Below, one piece after another: positions 1-6,090 of a stretch of 8,712 bases of DNA. Made by a program: the position numbers and the translations under genes. Below the pieces are notes generated by a model. The model made no database searches. It had not been told where the DNA came from and worked only from the letters and a program-made list of their open reading frames with translations. How positions within the stretch are numbered: position 1 is the first letter of the stretch; each line of letters starts with the position of its first letter. This DNA comes from CAYSNP01 sp050945855 (GTDB lineage: Bacteria; Bacillota; Clostridia; Christensenellales; DTU072). The stretch spans positions 1 to 8,712 of the forward strand of contig JBMNTS010000044.1 of NCBI GenBank assembly GCA_050945855.1, in the 5' to 3' direction.

Positions 1-516
1 AGCAGTTTTTCGCCTGACGAATTGGGCGAAATCCTTATATATAACGAACGGATTTCGGCTAAAGAATACCTTTTGGGTCTGCTTGCCCGCTACCGTAAAA
101 GCGAAGCGGAAGCCAAAAGAAAACTTAAGGAAAAGGGATATTCTTCTTTCGCGATAACAGAGGCCATGAACTTAGCGCGGCAGTACCGCTACCTTGACGA
201 TGCGCAATACGCCATAGATTTCGTAAAGATAAATCAGACCAGGAAGGGGGCGCATAAAATCAGGCGGGAGCTAATGCTCAAAGGGATAAAAAAAGAGCAT
301 ATCGAAGAGGCGCTGCAAGAGTTAAGCAGGGAGGAGCAGCTGCTTTCCGCCCAAAAATTATGCGAGAAAATGAGTAAGGGAGAGCAAAAGGGCTATAAAC
401 TCAAGCAAAAAATATACGCCCGCCTTATGCGTGCGGGTTACGCCTCCGACATTGTCGCGGAAACGCTGAAAAATTATGAATTATACGAATATGGGGATGT
501 CCCGGAATATGAATAA
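1..516 (+). CDS. recX: Regulatory protein RecX (5' end missing)
   Basis: RecX family modulators bind RecA filaments and limit RecA activity in recombination and the SOS response. The reading frame is open from base 1, so the true start probably lies upstream; the TTG at 22 is only the first possible start codon inside the window. Recognisable RecX features are the N-terminal helical repeat (ARYRKSEAEAKRKLKEKGYS), the RYLDDAQYA segment, and a second repeat with KGAHKIRRELMLKGI. This fits the usual all-helical architecture of tandem three-helix repeats. A final, less conserved repeat ends with the RLMRAGY segment and runs to the TAA at 514-516. At least 164 residues are present, close to a full small RecX. 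The stop overlaps the likely birA start, suggesting co-transcription. Family assignment rests on motif recognition; no recA is visible in the window. Confidence 0.85.
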   Translation, partial: SSFSPDELGEILIYNERISAKEYLLGLLARYRKSEAEAKRKLKEKGYSSFAITEAMNLARQYRYLDDAQYAIDFVKINQTRKGAHKIRRELMLKGIKKEHIEEALQELSREEQLLSAQKLCEKMSKGEQKGYKLKQKIYARLMRAGYASDIVAETLKNYELYEYGDVPEYE

Positions 517-1246
517 GCAAACATATAAAAGACATCTTAAGCAGGCGTTGACAAAACAAGGCGCGGATATCGGATTTACCGTGCTAGAGGACTCCTCCAC
601 CAATATATACGCGGATACTCACCTCCCGTCCCGCTTTCCTTTTCTGGTGGCGGCGATAAGCCAAAAGGACGGCAAAGGCAGACTGGGGCGCGCTTTTGTA
701 TCGGATAAGGGAGGCGCGTATTTTACATTGCAGTTGCTGGCGGATAAAGACTTTACCCCGGAAAAATATACCCTTGCCGCGGGCGTGGGGGCGGCTATGG
801 CGCTTTGCGGCCTCCCCATCGGACTGAAATGGCCTAACGATATTTTTATAGAAGGCAAAAAACTGGGGGGCATTTTATGCGCGGGCAAGCCGACGGCCAA
901 CGGAACGCTTATTAATTGCGGCATCGGCATAAACGTGACCAACGACGTGTCCCTCATAGGCGCGGCGCGCCTTGCCGATTATCTGCCCGAGGAAGATATA
1001 TTCACGCTTATCGCAAAAATCACGGTGACCTTTTTGGACTTGTTGAACAAAACACAAGATGAAATACTTGCCCACTATAAAAGCTATTCCATAATGCCGG
1101 GCAAAAGAATAAAGGTCGCCGCAGGAGAGGAAAGTTTTACGGCAACCGCTGTGGACATAGGCCCTTCCGGAAATCTTATTGCAGAAAAAGACGGAGAGCA
1201 AATCAGCTTATCCGCCGGAGATGTATCCATAATTTGGGATACCTAA
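509..1246 (+). CDS. birA: Biotin--[acetyl-CoA-carboxylase] ligase, class without HTH domain
   Basis: This enzyme activates biotin with ATP to biotinyl-AMP and transfers it to the acceptor lysine of biotin carboxyl carrier domains, such as that of acetyl-CoA carboxylase. Counting from the start at 509 (245 residues), the sequence shows EDSSTN at 27-32, the biotinyl-AMP loop GKGRLGR at 55-61 (classically GRGRxGR), KWPND at 107-111, a ligand-type lysine at 118 in GKKLGGIL, and GIGINV at 138-143. The C-terminal 50 or so residues (from MPGKRIKV) match the small SH3-like BPL C-terminal domain. There is no N-terminal winged helix, so this is a group I, non-repressor ligase. An in-frame ATG at 476 would add 11 residues. 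I prefer 509 because those extra residues look non-conserved and the start then overlaps the recX stop by 8 nt, but no strong Shine-Dalgarno sequence decides it. The gene is convergent with mazF, 3 nt away. Confidence 0.88.
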   Translation: MNKQTYKRHLKQALTKQGADIGFTVLEDSSTNIYADTHLPSRFPFLVAAISQKDGKGRLGRAFVSDKGGAYFTLQLLADKDFTPEKYTLAAGVGAAMALCGLPIGLKWPNDIFIEGKKLGGILCAGKPTANGTLINCGIGINVTNDVSLIGAARLADYLPEEDIFTLIAKITVTFLDLLNKTQDEILAHYKSYSIMPGKRIKVAAGEESFTATAVDIGPSGNLIAEKDGEQISLSAGDVSIIWDT

Positions 1247-1249
1247 ACC

Positions 1250-1591
1250 CTATTCAAAGAATCCTAAACTTACCAACAGCGCGCTGTTGACCTTTTCCAT
1301 TACACTGCTGTCCACCGTGCCGATTTTGTCTCTCAATCTGCTTTTATCTATCGTCCTGATTTGCTCCATCAAGGCTACCGAGTTTTTCTGCAAGCCGTAT
1401 TCCGCGGGTATTTCTATATGCGTAGGCAGTTTTACTTTATTAATCTGACTTGTTATTGCGGCGGCAATGACCGTGGGCGAATATTTATTGCCGATATTGT
1501 TCTGCACTACCAGAACGGGGCGCACTCCGCCTTGCTCGCTTCCGATAACAGGACTTAAGTCAGCGTAATATAAGTCTCCTCTTTTTATCAT
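1250..1591 (-). CDS. mazF: MazF/EndoA-type endoribonuclease toxin, no adjacent antitoxin
   Basis: MazF-family toxins of the PemK/EndoA type are sequence-specific single-strand endoribonucleases that cleave mRNA at short motifs (UACAU in Bacillus subtilis EndoA). The 113-residue product is very close in style to EndoA: MIKRGDLYYADLSPVIGSEQ at the N terminus, GGVRPVLVVQN, AAAITSQINKVKLPTHIEI and LMEQIRTIDKSRL. R24 and T47 correspond to the catalytic Arg and Thr (R25 and T48) of EndoA, so the enzyme appears intact. The gene lies alone on the minus strand, divergent from metG and convergent with birA. The usual upstream ribbon-helix-helix antitoxin (ndoAI/mazE) and the alr gene common next to it in Bacillus are both absent; upstream minus-strand ATG frames stop after 11-16 codons. 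A GGAG lies 10 nt before the ATG, which is rather far. An AT-rich TATATATATG tract about 30 nt upstream may contain a -10 element, but no convincing -35 is seen. Confidence 0.9.
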   Translation of the reverse strand: MIKRGDLYYADLSPVIGSEQGGVRPVLVVQNNIGNKYSPTVIAAAITSQINKVKLPTHIEIPAEYGLQKNSVALMEQIRTIDKSRLRDKIGTVDSSVMEKVNSALLVSLGFFE

Positions 1592-1737
1592 TTATGTGAG
1601 TCTCCGTCATTTTCCCTATACATATATATATTGATAAGTGGCGCAAATTGGTTACTTTTATTATTTGCCCGTTTGCTGGCGTTTTATACTTTTGGGGCGC
1701 AAGGCAAGTATTTTTCCGTCATCAGCCTTTAATTATG

Positions 1738-1766
1738 TTTACTTTTGGGGTATAAAATTATATAAT
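1738..1766 (+). promoter_or_regulatory. Predicted sigma-A promoter of the metG operon
   Basis: A TTTACT hexamer (1738-1743) is followed after exactly 17 nt by a perfect TATAAT (1761-1766). Initiation would fall about 7 nt later, giving a short leader of roughly 20 nt before the metG ATG. There is no room for a T-box or S-box downstream of this promoter, and no T-box consensus is visible anywhere in the divergent spacer. The rest of the 1592-1793 spacer is AT-rich and without a coding feature. Confidence 0.6.
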
Positions 1767-1783
1767 AAGATAAATTATCTATT

Positions 1784-1787
1784 GGAG
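1784..1787 (+). promoter_or_regulatory. Ribosome binding site that fixes the metG start
   Basis: A GGAG core sits 6 nt before the ATG at 1794. This supports starting metG here rather than at the in-frame GTG at 1638, which would add 52 residues with no family resemblance and would place the start upstream of the predicted promoter. Confidence 0.65.
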
Positions 1788-1793
1788 CTAATT

Positions 1794-3737
1794 ATGAATA
1801 AAAAGTTTTATATCACCACTCCTATTTACTACCCCAGCGGCACCTGGCATTTAGGCACCTGCTATACCACGGTGGTCTGCGACGCGCTGGCAAAGTTTAA
1901 GAGAATGCAGGGGGCTGATGTTTTTTATTTGACGGGAACGGACGAGCACGGGCAAAAAATAGAAAAGGCCGCCCTTGCCAAAGGTATGTCTCCCAAGGCT
2001 TTTGTGGATATGCAGGCAAATTCGCTTGTCGAATTATGGAAAAGGCTGGATATAAGCTACGATAAATTTATACGTACCACCGACGATTATCACGAAAAGG
2101 CGGTGCAAAAGATATTCGCAAAACTCTATGAAAAAGGAGATATCTACAAGAGCGAGTACGAAGGCTGGTACTGCACCCCCTGCGAATCCTTCTGGACGGA
2201 TAAGCAGTTAAAAGACGGCAAATGCCCCGATTGCGGCAGGGACGTGGAGCTTATGAAAGAGCGCAGTTACTTTTTCAGGCTGAGCCGCTACCGCGACAGG
2301 GTGATTGAATTGCTGGAGAATAATCCCGAATTCTTGCAGCCCAAGTCGAGAAAAAACGAAATGCTAAACAATTTCCTGCGTCCGGGACTGCAGGATTTAT
2401 GCGTGTCGCGCACCTCTTTCAAGTGGGGCATTGAAGTGCCTTTCGATAAGGAGCACATTGTTTACGTGTGGATAGACGCGCTGACCAATTACATAACCGC
2501 TTTGGGCTACGCTTCCGAGGACGAAAGCCTGTTTGAAAAATACTGGCCGGCGGATATCCACATGATGGGCAAGGAAATTATCCGTTTCCACTCCATTATT
2601 TGGCCCGCCCTGCTTATGGCTCTTGATTTACCTTTGCCCAAAAAGGTGTACGGCCACGGCTGGCTGCTGTTAGGCAGCGACAAGATAAGCAAATCCAAAG
2701 GCAATATAATCGACCCTATCATTTTGTCCGACCGCTACAGCATAGACGCGGTAAGATATTTCCTGCTCAGGGAAGTGCCTTTCGGGCAGGACGGAATGTT
2801 TACCAATTCTGCCTTCCTCAACAGAATCAATGCGGATTTATGCAACTCCCTTGCCAATCTGGTAAGCAGAACAACCGCAATGATTAGCCAGAGTTTCGGC
2901 GGTATTTTGCCCGAGCCTGCCGAGAAGCTGGAGGCGGACGAGGAGCTTATCCGCGCGGCGGACGAGCTTTATCCCAAAGTGGCGGACTATATGGATAAAC
3001 TGCTGGTGCCCGAGGCACTGGAAGAAATATGGCTGGTTATCCGCAGAGCCAATAAATATATAGACGAAACCGAGCCCTGGCTTTTGGCAAAAGACGAGAG
3101 CAAAAAGCAAAGACTGGGCACAATACTGTATAACCTTGCGGAAACAATCAGAATTTGCGCCGCGCTGCTTACCCCTTTCCTGTCCGAATTGCCCAAAAAG
3201 ATTATGGGCGCGCTCAATCTGCCTCTGCCTTCGGCTTTTGAGGGTAACGTAAGGTTTGGCGCACTGAAGCAGGGAGACAAAATCAACAAAAGCGGAGTGA
3301 TTTATCCCCGTATTGATACGGCTAAGGAACTGGCGGCTTTGGAAGCGCTGGCGGAAGCAAAAAGCGAAAAGGGCGAAGCCAAGCAGGGTGCCAATACGGT
3401 AACCGCTAAAGAACTGATTCAATACGCCGATTTTGAAAAAATAAGGCTTATCGTCGCGGACGTTATCGCTTGCGAGGCAGTACCCAAAACCTCAAAACTG
3501 CTCAAACTTACGCTGGACTGCGGCGGCGAAAAGAGAACTGTGGTAAGCGGCATCGCCTCTTGCTATAAGCCCGGGGACTTAGTAGGCATGCAAATCGTTC
3601 TGGTGGCAAATCTTGCTCCCGCAAAGCTGTGCGGCATTGTATCCGAAGGCATGATTTTATGCGCGGACGGGCCGGACGGGGATATCGTTATCGTTTCGCC
3701 CATTAAAAAAACGCCGGCGGGAAGCACTGTAAGATAA
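1794..3737 (+). CDS. metG: Methionine--tRNA ligase with C-terminal tRNA-binding domain
   Basis: A class I aminoacyl-tRNA synthetase that charges tRNA-Met with methionine. The 647-residue product begins with the typical MNKKFYITTPIYYPSG. The HIGH signature appears as HLGT at residues 19-22. TGTDEHGQKIEKAA follows. A four-cysteine zinc knuckle (C127, C130, C144, C147) lies in the connective peptide. KISKS, the second ATP-binding signature, is at 297-301 (DKISKSKGN). An anticodon-binding helical domain follows, and a linker rich in Ala, Glu and Lys (about 505-540) leads to a C-terminal OB-fold of the Trbp111/EMAPII type (about 545-640, starting YADFEKIRL), which promotes dimerisation and tRNA binding. 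The length is normal for the long bacterial form. The gene is first in a tight operon with tatD, a radical SAM gene and ksgA; its stop TAA shares one base with the tatD ATG. Confidence 0.95.
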   Translation: MNKKFYITTPIYYPSGTWHLGTCYTTVVCDALAKFKRMQGADVFYLTGTDEHGQKIEKAALAKGMSPKAFVDMQANSLVELWKRLDISYDKFIRTTDDYHEKAVQKIFAKLYEKGDIYKSEYEGWYCTPCESFWTDKQLKDGKCPDCGRDVELMKERSYFFRLSRYRDRVIELLENNPEFLQPKSRKNEMLNNFLRPGLQDLCVSRTSFKWGIEVPFDKEHIVYVWIDALTNYITALGYASEDESLFEKYWPADIHMMGKEIIRFHSIIWPALLMALDLPLPKKVYGHGWLLLGSDKISKSKGNIIDPIILSDRYSIDAVRYFLLREVPFGQDGMFTNSAFLNRINADLCNSLANLVSRTTAMISQSFGGILPEPAEKLEADEELIRAADELYPKVADYMDKLLVPEALEEIWLVIRRANKYIDETEPWLLAKDESKKQRLGTILYNLAETIRICAALLTPFLSELPKKIMGALNLPLPSAFEGNVRFGALKQGDKINKSGVIYPRIDTAKELAALEALAEAKSEKGEAKQGANTVTAKELIQYADFEKIRLIVADVIACEAVPKTSKLLKLTLDCGGEKRTVVSGIASCYKPGDLVGMQIVLVANLAPAKLCGIVSEGMILCADGPDGDIVIVSPIKKTPAGSTVR

Positions 3738-4510
3738 TGTTTATAGACGCGCACGCTCATCTTAACGATAACAGACTGATAGCAAAAGCGGACGAAATCG
3801 TCGCCTCCATGGCGAATGACGGATTATCCGCAATAATTAACGCGGGATACGACAGAAAATCCTGCGAGGACTCCCTAACGCTTGCGGGAAAATATGACCG
3901 CGTTTACGCCACCTTGGGCATACACCCCCATGACGCCAAATACGCGCGCAAAGAGGACTATGACTTTTTTGCTGAAAATTCGGCCAATCCCAAAGTGGTG
4001 GCGATAGGGGAAATCGGGCTGGACTTTTTCTACAACCATTCGGACAGAGAAACACAAGCAAAAGTGCTGGCGGAGCAACTGGAGCTTGCGGACTCTTTGC
4101 GGCTGCCCGTGGTTTTTCATTTGCGGGACGCTTACGAACAGTTTTTGAAAATTATCGGGGACAACAAGCGTTACCTTAACAGCGGCGGACTGCTGCACTG
4201 CTATTCCGGCAGCAGGGAAATGGCGGAGATTTTCAGCCGCAAGTATGATTTTTATTTTTCCTTCGGGGGCGCGATAACTTTTAAGAACGCCGATAAATCG
4301 GATATAATAAAAGCTGTTCCCCTAAAGCGTTTACTGCTGGAAACGGATTGCCCCTATATGACGCCGGAGCCGCACAGAGGCAAACTTAATTATCCCAAAT
4401 ATGTCAGTTTGGTAGCCCAAAAGATTGCTTCCATACTGAAACTGCCTATAGAAGAAATAGGCAGAATTACCTCTGAAAACACCAAATCGTTATTTGGAAG
4501 GCTGGCTTGA
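3737..4510 (+). CDS. tatD: TatD family metal-dependent hydrolase / DNase
   Basis: TatD proteins are amidohydrolase-superfamily TIM barrels with two metal ions. Characterised members have 3'-5' exonuclease activity on DNA and RNA, with proposed roles in repair and RNA quality control. The 257-residue length is typical. All expected metal and active-site residues are visible: H6 and H8 in IDAHAHLND, E92 in GEIGLD, H128 in VFHLRDA, H154 in LLHCYSG and D204 in LETDCPYMTPEPHRG. The start is translationally coupled to metG through a TAATG overlap, and the stop TGA directly abuts the ATG of the radical SAM gene. Placement between metG and ksgA matches the common Bacillota order (yabD in B. subtilis). 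The true substrate cannot be read from the sequence. Confidence 0.93.
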   Translation: MFIDAHAHLNDNRLIAKADEIVASMANDGLSAIINAGYDRKSCEDSLTLAGKYDRVYATLGIHPHDAKYARKEDYDFFAENSANPKVVAIGEIGLDFFYNHSDRETQAKVLAEQLELADSLRLPVVFHLRDAYEQFLKIIGDNKRYLNSGGLLHCYSGSREMAEIFSRKYDFYFSFGGAITFKNADKSDIIKAVPLKRLLLETDCPYMTPEPHRGKLNYPKYVSLVAQKIASILKLPIEEIGRITSENTKSLFGRLA

Positions 4511-5098
4511 ATGGATACTTACGTATACGAATACAATGACAAACTTTATATAAATCTCACCAATAAATGCAACAATGACTGCGCGTTTTGCATACGCCAC
4601 AACAGGGAAGGCATCGAGGGCTACAAGCTGTGGCTGCAAAGAGAGCCCGAGGCGGAGGATATAATAGGGGAACTGGAAAAAAGGGAGAAGATAGAGAATA
4701 TCGTTTTCTGCGGTTTCGGCGAGCCTCTTTTTCGACTGGATACCTTGTTGCAAGTCGCGGGATACGCTAAAAAAAGAGGTGTTTATACCCGCCTTAATAC
4801 CAACGGGCAGGCAGATTTGATAGCGGGCGAGGGTACGGCTAAGAAGCTCATCGGCAAAATTGACCGGGTAAGCATCAGCCTTAACGCCACGGACGCAAAA
4901 AAGTACGCCGCTCTCTGCAATCCGGAGAGGGGAGAGGAGGCTTACCGCTCCATGCTGAAATTTGCCAAAGAATGCGTGGAGGCCGGCATAGACACCGTGC
5001 TTAGCGTAGTGGACATCATCGGAGAGGAAGAAATATCAAAAGCGCAAAAAATAGCCGACTCCATCGGCGCGCGTCTGAGAGTGCGCAAATATGAATGA
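4511..5098 (+). CDS. TatD-associated radical SAM protein, function unknown
   Basis: A compact radical SAM enzyme of 195 residues. The cluster motif CNNDCAFC (C20, C24, C27; CxxxCxxC) would hold a 4Fe-4S cluster with a free iron for S-adenosylmethionine. GFGEP at 68-72 is the SAM-contacting GGE-like motif, and LNTNGQ and VSISLNA are the following barrel strands. It resembles the family known as radical SAM protein, TatD family-associated, found next to, or near, tatD genes in Clostridia. The size suggests little more than a partial TIM barrel, with no SPASM or other auxiliary cluster domain: beyond the motif cysteines the only ones are C67, C118 and C156, with no clustered pattern. It starts immediately after the tatD stop and overlaps ksgA by 8 nt, implying co-expression with tRNA and rRNA metabolism genes. 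Substrate and product are unknown; a role with TatD or in RNA or peptide modification is only inference. Confidence 0.85.
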   Translation: MDTYVYEYNDKLYINLTNKCNNDCAFCIRHNREGIEGYKLWLQREPEAEDIIGELEKREKIENIVFCGFGEPLFRLDTLLQVAGYAKKRGVYTRLNTNGQADLIAGEGTAKKLIGKIDRVSISLNATDAKKYAALCNPERGEEAYRSMLKFAKECVEAGIDTVLSVVDIIGEEEISKAQKIADSIGARLRVRKYE

Positions 5099-5933
5099 CG
5101 GATTAATCGGCAAGCTGCGCGAAAAAGGCTTTCACTTTAAAAAGGGACTGGGCCAGAATTTTATTACCGACAAAAACCTTTTGGCCGCCATAGTAAGGGA
5201 CTCGGGAATATCCCGTGAGGACACCGTTGCGGAAATCGGCTCCGGAGCGGGCACGCTGACCATGGAATTGGCCGCGGCCGCAAAACAGGTGCACACCTTT
5301 GAGGTGGACCCCGGTCTTAAGCCCGTTTTGGAAGAGATGTTTTCGGGCATAAACAATATCAGTCTGCATTTTGCCGATGTTCTCAAACTGACCGATAAGG
5401 AAATAAAAAGTATAATTAACGGCGATTTCGCGGTTGTGGCGAATATTCCATACTATATTACCACCAATCTGATAATGCGTTTTATCGAAAGCGGCTTGCC
5501 TGTCACTTCCCTGACGCTTACGGTGCAAAAGGAAGTGGCAAAGCGCATTTGCGCCCGAGAGGGCAATCCCGATTACGGCGCGCTGACTTTAGCCTGCGCG
5601 CTGTGGGGAGACGCAAGTATTACGCGCATAGTGAAGAAAGAAGTTTTTTACCCCGTCCCAAAGGTGGACAGCGCGGTAGTCAAGATAATCCGCAATCCCA
5701 AGTTCGGAAGCCCCGAAGAGCATAAAAGGGTAACCAAAATTATAAAATCCGCTTTTCACATGCGGCGAAAAACTTTGATAAACAATCTCAGCGCGGATTT
5801 TTGCTTGCCTAAGGAATTGCTGGCGGATATTTTGGCCGGATGCGGAATGGCGGAAAAAACCAGAGGGGAGGACTTGCCGCTTAGCGCATATCTTGCTCTT
5901 GCGCGCGACTCCCGCTTGGGCAATATTTCATAA
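5091..5933 (+). CDS. rsmA: 16S rRNA (adenine(1518)-N(6)/adenine(1519)-N(6))-dimethyltransferase
   Basis: RsmA (KsgA) dimethylates two adjacent adenosines in the 3'-terminal hairpin of 16S rRNA using S-adenosylmethionine, a late checkpoint in small-subunit assembly. The 280-residue product has the standard landmarks: GQNF at 21-24, SAM motif I EIGSGAGTLT at 48-57, an acidic E71 in FEVD that would contact the SAM ribose, D96 in FADVLKL, the catalytic NIPYY at 118-122 and TVQKEVAKRI at 144-153. The C-terminal helical domain (RRKTLINNL and following) completes it. The ATG at 5091 overlaps the radical SAM stop by 8 nt (ATGAATGA), with a weak GAGAG upstream, so translation is probably coupled. It is the last gene of the metG operon. 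The rnmV (RNase M5) gene, which often precedes ksgA in Bacillota, is absent here. No convincing terminator follows. Confidence 0.95.
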   Translation: MNDGLIGKLREKGFHFKKGLGQNFITDKNLLAAIVRDSGISREDTVAEIGSGAGTLTMELAAAAKQVHTFEVDPGLKPVLEEMFSGINNISLHFADVLKLTDKEIKSIINGDFAVVANIPYYITTNLIMRFIESGLPVTSLTLTVQKEVAKRICAREGNPDYGALTLACALWGDASITRIVKKEVFYPVPKVDSAVVKIIRNPKFGSPEEHKRVTKIIKSAFHMRRKTLINNLSADFCLPKELLADILAGCGMAEKTRGEDLPLSAYLALARDSRLGNIS

Positions 5934-5988
5934 GGGCGGCGCATCTCTTTTGCTTTTTTTGAGAGACGAAATAAAATATTTCTCCCTA

Positions 5989-6017
5989 TTGACTTTTTTG
6001 ACCTTTATATATATAAT
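5989..6017 (+). promoter_or_regulatory. Strong predicted sigma-A promoter for the repeat lipoprotein
   Basis: TTGACT (5989-5994) and a perfect TATAAT (6012-6017) are separated by exactly 17 nt. A second -35-like TTGACC starts at 5998 but has no good -10 at the right spacing. Initiation near 6024 would leave a leader of about 65 nt before the ATG at 6091. The near-consensus sequence suggests that the lipoprotein is transcribed independently of the ksgA operon and possibly at high level. Confidence 0.7.
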
Positions 6018-6049
6018 TATAATAAGCATAATTCTATAATCCGTCCTTG

Positions 6050-6066
6050 CGCCCTAATTACGGGCG
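6050..6066 (+). other. GC-rich hairpin in the lipoprotein mRNA leader
   Basis: CGCCC (6050-6054) can pair with GGGCG (6062-6066) around a 7-nt AT-rich loop. The 3' arm is followed by further GGGCGGGC repeats up to about 6072, giving alternative pairings, all just before the AGGAG ribosome binding site (6081-6085). This could stabilise or gate the leader, but no known riboswitch consensus is recognised. Confidence 0.3.
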
Positions 6067-6090
6067 GGCGGGCTTGCGGCAGGAGTTACA

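Noticed and set aside
1592..1722. Very short minus-strand ORFs upstream of mazF as an antitoxin
   Set aside because: The ATG frames at 1610, 1623 and 1722 end after 16, 11 and 12 codons, too short for a MazE/NdoAI antitoxin.
1638..1793. 52-residue N-terminal extension of MetRS from a GTG at 1638
   Set aside because: The extension has no family resemblance, lies upstream of the predicted promoter, and the ATG at 1794 has a good ribosome binding site and starts the conserved sequence.
1592..1793. T-box or SAM riboswitch controlling metG
   Set aside because: No T-box AGGGTGG-type motif or S-box core is visible, and the predicted promoter leaves a leader of only about 20 nt.
5941..5970. Terminator after ksgA formed by TCTCT and AGAGA
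   Set aside because: The stem is short and AT-rich, the T-run lies in the loop rather than after the stem, and no T tail follows.
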